From Owenia fusiformis (Eukaryota > Annelida > Polychaeta > Sabellida > Oweniidae), in NCBI GenBank assembly GCA_903813345.2, contig CAIIXF020000002.1, forward strand, positions 17,553,467 through 17,617,466: a DNA stretch of 64,000 bases, written 5' to 3'. Made by a program: the position numbers and the translations under genes. Each line of letters opens with the position of its first letter. The first letter of the stretch is position 1. Below the pieces are notes generated by a model. That model searched no databases, was not told where the DNA came from, and saw only the letters and a list, made by a program, of their open reading frames with translations. Below are positions 11,892-24,200 of this stretch, in pieces.

Positions 11892-12272
11892 TTACTTAGT
11901 ACCTGGCCTGCTACTGCTGGATTTAGTCTTATCATTACAAGACATAAGAGCCTCATATTCACTGCATTCTTGATCAATGACAGATTTGATACTTTCTACA
12001 CTACCAGCACGTTGCACAATCCTGGGGGGTAAGGCATCCAGGGAGGCCGGGGCGGGGGTATGAGCAGGAGGGTGGGGGATATCCCCATCCTTGGAAGGCC
12101 AGCCACGGCCTGAGTCCCTATGGTGCAGCTCAACATCTGCTGGCTGATATCTGATCACCTCAATGCCCATGTTTGCAGGATCTGAACTTGCTGCTGTAGT
12201 TGTAATTGAGAGATCAAACCCAGACACAAGACCACTCTCTGGGTCTACAGGTTCAGGTGGAGAACCTTCAAT
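11892..12272 (-). CDS. PA-TM-RING ligase exon 7 (last coding exon)
   Basis: Acceptor TTTCTAG then ATTGAAGG. It codes residues 329-454, a Pro/Ser/Asp-rich cytoplasmic tail, and ends at TAA. The first 45 nt encode [15 protein letters not shown]. This start, with its acceptor, is repeated twice more just upstream in the intron. Confidence 0.88.
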   Translation of the reverse strand: MEGSPPEPVDPESGLVSGFDLSITTTAASSDPANMGIEVIRYQPADVELHHRDSGRGWPSKDGDIPHPPAHTPAPASLDALPPRIVQRAGSVESIKSVIDQECSEYEALMSCNDKTKSSSSRPGTK

Positions 12273-15200
12273 CTAGAAATATAAAGTTGTTTCACTTATT
12301 ATTGATGTGGATATATACATGACATACCTTTAATATTAATTTATTTACGAGACCACTCTCCGGGTCTACAGGTTCAGGTGGAGAACCTTCAATCTAGAAA
12401 TACAAAGATGTTTCACTTATTTTTATTTACTTGGATAGATACATGACATCCCTTTAATATAATTTATTTACGAGACCACTCTCCGGGTCTACAGGTTCAG
12501 GTGGAGAACCTTCAATCTAGAAAAACAAAGTTGTTTCACTTAATTATTTATTTGGGTATATACATGACTATTATTTATTAGTTCATTATACTTAGAAGTT
12601 TAATGTGGTTCCATCATAAAGGTTTTGTTCTACTTGCTTTTGCGAGCTGAAGATTCGAGGTGGAACTGCCCGTAAAAAGGACAACATGGAAGTACTTGAT
12701 CTAGGGATCAATATGGTGTGAATAGCAAATTATAAGCTAGTTAGTCTTTTAAGGATAATTCTATAAATACATGTAATCAACTTCAATCTGACAATCATCA
12801 ATTTAGTTACATAACTGTGGATTTAAAGAGAACCAATCAATTAGTTCACCTGAAAAGGCAATGGGGGTTTAGCAAAACAGACCTAGAGTCAACAACAGAA
12901 ATCTCTGAAATCTCTGAAATAACGTTCTGAAAAAACAAAATGGCCGACTTAATTAATTTGCCCAACTATCATACCAAGATTAATTTTCCAACAAAAATAA
13001 GAGAACCCAGGGGGCACTTATGGGAGCTGTGGTGATGTGTATTATTAGTCACACATGTCCCTATTTGAACCTATGTTCATGTAAGTTGTTATTGTACAAA
13101 TACAAATGCATAATAATAAGAAATGTTAGTTATTAATTTCACTGGGGACATTATCTGTGAATGTACAGACTCAATAATGTGCTGTCATCAAAATTAATGA
13201 AATTATAAAATAAGCTCTTGAAAAATTTCACGACAGAGCAGATTGCTTCAGGTATCTGAGGCTATCATGTTCTAATACTATTTAAATCTTAAATTCTTTA
13301 AATTGAATAGAATATCTGATCACCTAAATATGTTTACTTTTTAATCTTCATTTATCTGTGATATGAGCATATACCTGTACATCCTTTAAGAAATAAATCT
13401 CTTTCGCCACGCCTTAGCTTTTCTTTTAAAAAATTACCTTTTTTGTGTAACGATTTGACAAGTTTCAATTCTCCATTTATTTTGCTTTTTTAATTTTCTC
13501 ATCATCTTAGCCCATGGGATAATTTTGATTCAAGGATTTGGAATTAAGTATACAAGTAACCATATCTTATCTCATGTCCATTATTTCACTTATTAAATTG
13601 ATGCTATTTTGTTTTAAAACCAATGGCAATTACCTAATTGTATTTTATTTATGTCAATATCAGAAATGAATCCACATTTTCATTTATTTAGAACTGTTAT
13701 CATGATATAAAAGGGGCATTTCCCATGTCATATGTACATGTATATTGGGTTTATTATTCTGATTGAATATGATATCTTTCCTCTGGATAAATCCCATATA
13801 CAGTCCTTCCCAAGGGATAACTTCTATATACATACCTGAACCTGCAAGCCATATGCCTTCAGTATGTCCATCTTACATATAGGGCAACTTCTGTGTTCCT
13901 GTAGCCAAGGATCAACACAAGACTTGTGAAATAAATGGCTGAATATACAAAAATACAAAAAAAAGATATTAACATGACAAACCACAGCACAAATAAGGCA
14001 CCTTAAAGAGTATAGAGAACAATTCGAATTATAAAATGTAGAAAAGATGATCTAAAATCAGTGATCTACTTATTTTGTACTTTTAAAAAGTAGGACATTG
14101 AATTTTCTCATTTTTAAACATTTTATAAAAACATTATTCTCTACATTCTTTTCTATAGGTACAGTACATAAGTGCACTTTTTATGCAAAATTGAAAGATG
14201 AAGACCATTCTAGAAAATGAGTAAGGATCACTGCCATTTAAGAATATTTATAGAAATAGACACCAAGGGGGTCATTAACATAAACAGAAATTATTATAAC
14301 ATCATAATAAAAGAACAATGGGCCTAAGAGTTCCTAACTGTTATGAAGTTTCTGTTAATGACCCCAGGTGCACTTTACTAGTTGTAACCATGGAAATGAT
14401 GATGTCATATAATAATATGACTGTATGAGGATAACAGACTTTGAAATACTTAACATGAATAACCTGACTGCTGCTGATGTACTTCGAAAGTACATAACCT
14501 CAAGTGGACTTCAAGAGTACATTACTTCAAAAGTACATTATTTCAAGAGTACAAAAGAACGTTAATTCAAAAAGTAAATTACTTCAAGTATACATTACTT
14601 CAAAAGTAAATTACTTCAAGAGTACATTATTTCAAAAGTATATTACTTCAGGAGTACTTCAAAAGTACATTACTTCGAGAGTATATCATTTCAAGAGTAC
14701 ATTTAACCAGAACACTTTTAATCATGAATTCTTTAATCTTAATTATAGCCCTGGGAATCAAGATGTCATAAGATTACAATAGACTTTGGAATTAATTTCA
14801 TACACTCCCCTGTTAATAAGCCACAGATTATATTTCGTATTATATGTCATAAAGGTGCATTTGCTAATGAATACATGATGTAGATAAGCTTCATAAGTTT
14901 ATATAATGCATGGCATATTCATAGCAATTCATCTCTGCTTAAAGATCCCAACCTCTAATTTCATGTTTATTCATTCCATTTTCTCTGTATAATATCAAAT
15001 CTCAACATTGCTTGCTCATCAGTGTTAATTTGATACCTGTTCCCTTAATTTCCTGCAAATCCCAATTTATATATTCCGATTCATAAACCTTGACAATAGG
15101 ATGCACTTAGAACACCATAAAGCATGTTTGAAACTACAAGTAATAGAGAGGTTAATTTATACACATTAACACAAAGAGAATTTTGACATAAACATGTAAT

Positions 15201-18200
15201 ATTATGACCCACAGGGATAACTGTCTCCTTTCCAATATATATTTTCAGGGACCTAATTCCAATTTACTATTTTCTTTATAGCTTTACACTCACTTTGGCT
15301 AGTAATAATAACTATGAAGTGGAGAACTTATTCTCAGAGGACCATAATTCTATATGTTAATGTTAAGTTCTTTTAAAAACCTGTTGCTTAGCCCTCCTTA
15401 TATAATACATATGCCTACCTGCACATGTAGCTTAGCCCTCCTTATATAATACATATGCCTACCTGCATGGTAACATGCGCACAACCTCCGACTGTTTATA
15501 CTGCTCAATGCATACTGCACACTGGTCAAATTCATCACCAATTTCCTATAAAACAATAAATTGTGATGTTAAACATTGTTAAATCAAATTAAACAAGGCA
15601 TTATATAAATTGCAAAATCCACCTGCCATTTGTTACAAACGCCAAATGCTTAACACCAAACACCTACTGCCAACTGCAAAATACTAACAGACGAACAGCA
15701 TCCACAAAAATGTTGGAAACTGTAACAATATGTCACCACTTCTGGTGACATAAAAAGGCATATGGTAGACAATATGTTACTGAAAAATGAAAAACTGCCT
15801 CCTTTATATTTACCCAGCATGCCCAAAACCCAATCGGTTCCAATTTTTAAACAATGTATTAGCCACTGAAAATTTCAAATCAATCCATTAAGTGGTTTGA
15901 GCCCTTGACAGTATATTTTATGATCTTAAATGTTCAAAATGATCAATGTGGTCCTGAGCAACAAGAGTAACAAGTTTTAACCTGTCAGCCAATGATATAT
16001 CGTTGTATTTATTGTCTATGTCTATGGAGTAATAAAATTTGAAATACTAATACTACACCATAATCAGTCCTACTGTATCTTCTTTATCAACCAATAATAT
16101 AAGTCACACACGACAGTAAATTCAATAATGTAATGCAAAGATTAAAAGTACAAAAAAATAATAAAGTCTATATCACAATTCATATCTTAAATTCAGTATT
16201 GTATAATCTGTATACTTTATTTATTTGGATATGCAATAGTTTTAAACAGGATCTGGCTCTAGTCAGAGATTGAAATCTTATAAATAAATTAGGACATGTG
16301 AAGGAACTAAAAACAAAACATTTGGCACAGTGCCTCAGTCTATTATATGACAAAGGTTAAACTCAAATTTAGTAAACATCAAAAACAAGGCATCAACATG
16401 CAGAATGAGACCACCAGCCAGTTGTTACAGAGACTGAATGCTGAACACCGACCACCAAACCTCAAACACCGACCAACGAACACTGTCCACAAAAAAATTG
16501 GGGACTTAAACAATATGTTACCACTTCTGAGGTGATGACGTAACTGTATATTGATTGACAAAACCTCATTGGAAAATGGAGTCAAAAAAACAGTTAAACT
16601 CTCAGTAAAACTCTAGGTAACATTCCTTTGACCCAGACGATTAAAACATTCACTGACATATGTCATATTACTTTGCATTTACTTTCTTATTTACCAACTG
16701 ATAGTGATTCACACATTTGAATAATTCATTACAAATATGACATTCACATCTTCTTGTATATACTTTGTATAAACACTGAATAATGTTTTCTTTATATATT
16801 CATATTCAATGCCTATAGCTATTCAAATGTGAGATTTCCCCATAAAAAAATATTAAAATTATTTAAATTGAGGTATCATGTAAAATGTAGTAACACAGAG
16901 GAATGTTTGTGTACATTCTGTTACATTAAGAACCATCTGATTTGAAAGGAGAGTAAAATCTTACTTTATCTCCATTTTTAAGCTGCTTCATTGGAATTTT
17001 GCTGATAGCCTTCTTAGCAGCTATTGTCAGCCGTTTCTGAAACAGAACACCATGAATATAAATCACCCTGTACAACTATATATCTATTCACTTTATTTCA
17101 ACTTGACACCAAAATACTCTGTTGACTTATTTCTAATGGCAAAAAATAATCTTCAACCACAATATACATGTAGTAATGTTTCAAAACTTTTTTAAAGGAC
17201 AAGTCTAGGTTTGGAGAACAGTCTCTTGGGCTAACAATTTTTTTATGAAAAATATAGAAATATCACCCGAATTAAATTATGAATATTCAAAAGAGGACAT
17301 TTAAATCTACAAGATGTAAAAATATCATAATTGTCCGAAGCAGGGATATCAGTGCAGTAGACCGATTCAATAAAATAAAAGTCTCGATTTGGAGAAAGAA
17401 GTTCATCAGTATACTGCGCTAATAATATTTTTATGAAAAATGTAGAAATATCACCCAAATTAAATTATGACTATTCAAAAGAAGACATTCCAATCTATAT
17501 TATGTAAAAAAAATTGAATTTGTCTGAAGCAATGGTAACGCTCAATTAGAGTGATGAACTTCGTTCTCCAAACCGAGAATAGCCCTTTTCAACTGTTGGC
17601 AAATCGATTTTTAACTGGGCATATACTTGGTTGATTGGGTATACATTTGGTTGATTGGGTATACATATTGTTGATTGGGTATATATATGGTTGATTGGAT
17701 GTACATTAGGTTGATTAGGTATACATATGGTTGATTGGACGACATTTGGCTGAATACGTGTACATTGTTGATTGGGTATGCTTATGGTTGATTGGATGTA
17801 CATTTGGTTTACTATGTATACATGGTTGATTGGGTATGCATATGGTTGATTGGATGTACATTTGGTTTATTATGTATGCATGGTTGATTGGGTATGCATA
17901 TGGTTGATTGGATGTATATTTGGTTGATTATGTGTACATGGTTGATTGAGTATGCATATGGTTGATTGGATGACATTTAGTTGATTATGTGTACATGGTT
18001 GATTGGGTATGCATATGGTTGATTGGATGTACATTTGGTTTACTATGTATACATGGTTGATTGGATGTACATTTGGTTGGTTGGTTATAAATGTAGTTGA
18101 TTGAATGTACATTTGGTTGATTGGATGTATTTTTGGTTGATTAAGTATAAATTTAGTTGATTGGTTGTACACTTGGTTGATTGTGGAGAACTTTCCCACT

Positions 18201-21200
18201 GTGTGTATGCAATCAACTCGACAGCAACTTCCTTATCTGAGCAATTCTGACATTCAGGAAAATATATTTGCACAAAATTATTTTCAATGGGTTTTTTCAG
18301 TATGAACAATTCAACAATTGGTCCATAGTGTTTATATAAAACCACAAAGTGGGCCATTAGTCACTTCCTCCGAATCACTTTCAGTTTTCAACGACAAATG
18401 TAAATCTATTGAAATAAATGACATCACTGGAATCAAAAGATTGATATAGTTTTTTTAATTTTTTTGCATGCAGCCTAATATTTGAATTTTGAAAATGTAT
18501 GTAAATGCCAAAGTATGTACAGTTTATTGCTATAGCCATTATATCAAGTCCAATAATGCCAAGAATTGGCAATACTAAATGTATATTTATCTCATGGTAC
18601 AGGCCAATAGATAAAAAATATTGTACTGTTCCAATCCCTCTTTATGCCCCAAAGGCAGAATCAGATCTATAGAGGGTAACATTGCAAGCATAAAATATAA
18701 TTGACCCATCAATGTATCCCTTACAAAAAATAAGCTCAAACATAATATCTCCCAAAAGATCTGTGATATGTATCAATTAGTGAAGTTCAAGATTCAAAGT
18801 ACAAAGATTGGAGAAAAATGTTTACATTCTCCAAAATAATAGAAATGGTAAACATACTTGACAAATGAATGCATTATTGTAAAAATCTTTGGGCATTTTA
18901 AGAAAATAGATGAGGAATGATATGAGCCTGAAATATCCTAAAATTGAAACAATTGTCATCAAGGTCATGATTTTTCTAATGATGGATCATTGCTAGCTCT
19001 GATTCTGCCTTTAATCATATGAACTAACTGATTGTTACCAATTTTCAAATAATCTTACCGATAGGCGCTCTTTAGCATGTGCGTATCTAAACCTCTGTAT
19101 ATAGTAGAATACCAGCCAAGCTAGGGAAATGATCATCAGCACGATAAAGCTGACAGACACAAACAATACGGATGTTTTGTTGATCTGAGTATAGTTGTTG
19201 ATGACGTTGCGTCCAACAGTGATAGACATCATCACCTAATAAAATACAAAAATAATAACACTTTAACCCTTTCCTGACGTGAATATAAGAGGAAAATATG
19301 GGACTGGTGACGGATAAGTAAGAGCAGTTTTTAGGGAAAAACTGTAAATTACCTATATCCCAGGACGTATGCTTTAAATTGTATCACCTGAATACATTTT
19401 TTAAAAAGGACTATCACATTTTAACAACTTGTCAAAATTTGGTGTAAAAATACTGAATAGAACTGGAGATATTGTCATTTCATTGATGCATAGAAATAAA
19501 AATAATGGTGCCAAAAGGAGCCCATCGTCCTGAAAGGTATTATATAGTTGGGCTCCATATGGAGCCTATCGTCGTGAAAGGGTTAAGAGCCAATATTTTA
19601 GGATTAAGATTTTGTATGATACAATATTGAGTGTCAACCTTATTATTAGCTAGATCAGCTGATTACATGTTTTTGTTACAATAGCAATTCAACAAGAAAA
19701 CAGCATCATCATTTTAAGATATTTCTAGATGAAGTAATGGTTGTTATGCTAACTATAAACTTTTGGATTCAATTCTCCCACTTGAAGTGCAATGTAGATA
19801 ATAATGAAAAATAGTACTTGGTATTCACACCGGAATAGCCTGAAAACGGTAAAGTCAGATACCATTATCCACCATTTGTGACAACAGTATCTGACTTTAC
19901 CATTGTCAGGTTATCCCAGTGTGGTATTGCTATAATATTAATTGCTGTGACTATTGTTATCATGTAATGATATAATGTCTACAAAAGTTATATAATATAG
20001 ACTACCAACATTTTGAAATTTGGTTGTATTTGGAGCGAATTTGCAACCATCTGGTACGCAGGCGTACCCAGCGTACCGTACGCTACACCCATGACTTGTA
20101 TATACAGTAAAACTTGACTGATCATAACACCACTAACACAGGGACTGGCCAAAAAGTGTTTGGATTAACAAATTTCTTTTACATGTAATAGTATAGTTTC
20201 CATATAGCCTTTGAAATCTCGCTAAATCTCGTTTCTCGTGAGATTTTAAGAGACTTGCATATTAGACCTCTAATGACTTACATTACCTTCTTTTAAATGG
20301 CATATTTGAATTCAGTGAAATGTTTTCTCCTATAATAGCTTTGATTTACACAGTTATGTAATTTGAATAATTTTCTATAACAATTTAAAAAAACTTGGGC
20401 CAAATGTCCATAGATGCAATGCTAAAATTCTTTAAATCCGTGGATTATTTGTATGTCAATCAACATTTGCATGTTTAATCACAACATGTACGTAAACAGG
20501 GTCATCATGTGGTATATCATTCAGGTTTTATACAGATTCAACAAACACACTTTGATAAATCATGAAATTAAGCCACTTTTCCAAGATTTTAGCATGTAAA
20601 TGAATGGAGCTCTGGCCCGAGTTAAAAGCTGAATAAAAGATGGCAGCACGAAATTTCATTGATTTTTCTGCTATTTAGAAACTATCCTATTCATCACCAG
20701 CTTAAAAAAGACCATATAGTGTTCATATTGGGAGGTATCCAGATAAGAGAGGTGTTGAATTATGCAGGTTTTACTGTACTTAAAGAATTTCTACTTACCT
20801 TTGTGCCATTGTCAACAAGAGCTGCAATTTGTTCACCTTCCTTCTTTCGGATAAATATTGATACCACATCTGGGACTGAAAAAATATATGTATCATCATA
20901 TGAATTATGTATTAGAACAAAGATCATATCATAGAACAAAGATTATATATTAGAACAAAGATCATATCATAGAACACAGATTGTATATTAGAACATATAT
21001 CAGATATTAGAATATAGATCACATGTTAGAACATAGAACAGATATCAGAATATAGATCACACATAAGATCATAGATACTATATTAGGATTTAGATCAGAT
21101 ATTAGAACACAGATCAGATATTAGAATAAAGATCAGTTATTGGAACATAGATCAGAATTTAAAATATCAGATATTAGAAAATAGATCAGCCATTAGATTA

Positions 21201-24200
21201 GATATTAGAACATAGAGCAGATAACATAAAGATCAGGTTTTTGAATATAGGAGAAATAATATAGATCATACATGAGAATACAGATCAGCTATTAGAACAT
21301 AGATCAACTATTACAGCATAGATCAGATATGAGGAAATAGATTAGATAATAGGATATAGACCAGATACTTCAACAACCATTGATCAGATAATTCAGATAA
21401 GATAAGATATAGTTTAGCTTGGATCAAAAATTAGAATGCAATTTGAAATTGAACGAACATATGATAGAAACACCTAAAATAATCATTCTACATACTATTA
21501 GACATCATCAAGGTGTAACAGACACTCAATATTATTTGCTTTTAGAAATTGTTTTTCTTTTTCTTTGTGTAAACTCACATTATATTATAAGGATAACAGT
21601 CAGTCATACAGGAATAACAGTGAAGTCATACTGAGTACATTTATACAGGCATACAGAAGTATAGCAAATCAGACATATAGTAATACAGAAGTACAGTTAT
21701 ACATAATAATACAGGCATACAGTAGTGCAGGCACACAATTATACAGGTATACAGTTGTAAAGTAATATGGTAATATAGTCATATAGGCATAGAGCAGTTT
21801 AGGCATAGAGTAGAACAGTAATATGACAATACAGGCAATTCAGATAAAATACCTTATGGTAGCATAGTTCAAGGCAAATAGAAGTAAAGTAATACCATTT
21901 ACAGTCATTTAGGCATACAGTAATACAAGCATATATTAGTTGAGTAATACAGGCATACAGTAAAACAAACACAGTAATACAGGCATATACTAATATCTGC
22001 ACACAATACAGGCATACAGTAATATAGACATACAGCCATGCAGGCACTCCTTAACAAAGCCATACTTAGGTTGGTCATTAAGTCACAATTTTACAGTAGA
22101 TGCATCAATATTAGACTCATGCTGCATAGTCTTAATAGGAAAAATGACATAACCGATTCATCATTTCTTGTCTCGTGAGAAAAATGCAGACTCGAAGTAT
22201 AATACTTTAAACATCAATTATTCATTTGTAATTGCATTTAATGTTTTCTCAAATATGGTTTTCTGTTATTCTATAGATCTGAACTACAAATATTACATTT
22301 TTAAAAACAATTATGTATGTATGTTTTTGAGCCCTATTTGATACAATTAGGTGTGGCACGTCTTAATGGATTCTTAGGGAGACTCTCACATAGAAACTTA
22401 ACTTTTGGTAAATATTTCACATAGTTTACCCTTTGCATTCATACGACTTCACTTCTTAAAAGAGAGTTTCATCTTCACTCTTTCACTTTACAATTAATCT
22501 CTGATCTCATCGAGTCTATCAGAGTTCGTTGTTGAAATATGGACAACTTTCTACATGGTCATTTCCTCTGACATAACGGGATAGTTAATGAGCACTTATT
22601 CAGCATGTGTTCCTTCCACTTCGCTGATTGGTTGAGAAAGGGTCAGCGTTGTAGATTTGAAATGATTTATTACTTTGACTGTGCAGGCACCAATCTTTGA
22701 GGCAGGACTGCTAAACTGTAATATAGTCTATACTAGGCAGAGGGTAGTTTATAACTAGACTCTGCATACAGGGTATACAAAGTTAGGGTTTGATGTTTAT
22801 CATTTTGAGCCTTATCGAGGGGACATTGTTAAAGAGAAATTTCCTGCGAGTAGATATAATCAAGGGTACCCTTGGGTATTATTCGCATTTGGAGATGTAA
22901 AACATAATTACATGTCGATATTAATAATATATACAAATAATATACATGCATTCATATATAATTTGTATATTGATTCAAAATATATGTTGTCTGGAGAAAT
23001 TAACATTATTTTTATTACTTTTTTACTATAAATAGAAATTAATATAAATGGTAGATAATATTATTAGTTAAACAGTTATCATGGCATTGCTTACTATGAG
23101 GTAGTTAAAAAAATATTTTTCAAGTTGGCGTTTATTTCAATTTATGAACTTATGTGAAGTAGAAGGGATACTGAGTTTGAAAACATCTTTGTTATTAGTT
23201 TAACAATTATCATAGCATTGCTTATTATGAGGTAGTTTAAAATATTTTTCAAGTTTGGATTTATATCAATTTTTGAACTTATGTGAACGTAGAAGGGATA
23301 CTGAGTTTGAAAACATCTTTGTTATTAGTTTAACAATTATCATAGCATTGCTTATTATGAGGTAGTTTAAAATATTTTTCAAGTTTGCATTTATATCAAT
23401 TTTTGAACTTATGTGAACGTAGAAGGGATACTGAGTTTGAAAACATCTTTGTTATTAGTTTAACAATTATCATGGCATTGCTTATTATGAGGTAGTTTAA
23501 AATATTTTTCAAGTTTGCGTTTATATCAATTTTTGAACTTATGTGAAGAAGAAGGGATACTGAGTTTGAAAACATCTTTGTTATTAGTTTAACAATTATC
23601 ATAGCATTGCTTATTATGAGGTACATGTAGTTTAAAATACTAGTATTTTTCAAGTTTGCGTTTATTTCAATTTTTGAACTTATGTGAAGTAGAAGGGATA
23701 CTGAGTTTGAAAACATTGTTGTTTCCCTTTCTATCCTAATTTTCCAAAAAAAGAATTGACTTACATCTGATCAAATACTGAAGACTAACAAAAAACACCG
23801 AACTGTCTGTTAAATACATGGAAATAAGGTTTCCTACAATAGCTTAGCAGAATGAGGATTTGGAATAAGCATAATTACTGTTAAACACACAGTGGATCTT
23901 CAGCATGCACATTTACCACATTACCTCCCACCCACTTGTATTTAGTGTTACTTGTAATTGATCTCTAGTATCATAGAAAATGACTTCCTTGTCTTTCTTA
24001 TGATTAATTGCTACACCTTGGATTTACAGAGCTTATTGTAGCACACATAGAACACAATGCAGAAGATAGAATCTGCCAAAGAAAGGGTGAACAAACTACA
24101 TGCTATAAATACTATTAATATTTCCCCAGATTACAGTATAAACCTTCTTGTTCATTTAAGTCTAAGCAAAAGTAATCAAAGATGAAATATGAGGTTGTGC

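Larger units (their letters stand above)
12273..13835 (-). other. Ligase intron 6
   Basis: It holds two extra copies of the exon 7 start (12,349-12,393 and 12,472-12,516). Nothing else was assigned between 12,600 and 13,835. Confidence 0.7.
15546..16964 (-). other. Ligase intron 4
   Basis: It contains two copies of a dispersed repeat rich in CCACCAAAC (15,633-15,765 and 16,404-16,535). The rest is unassigned AT-rich DNA. Confidence 0.6.
19236..20798 (-). other. Ligase intron 2, packed with small transposons
   Basis: It carries three elements: a TTAA-flanked element at 19,267-19,582, a CACACCGG MITE at 19,825-19,924 and a mariner-like MITE at 20,103-20,778. Together they occupy about two thirds of the intron. 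Confidence 0.75.

Noticed and set aside
17546-18357. Several minus-strand frames rich in NQP and HPIN
   Set aside because: They are translations of the GGTTGATTGG satellite and change frame with unit length.
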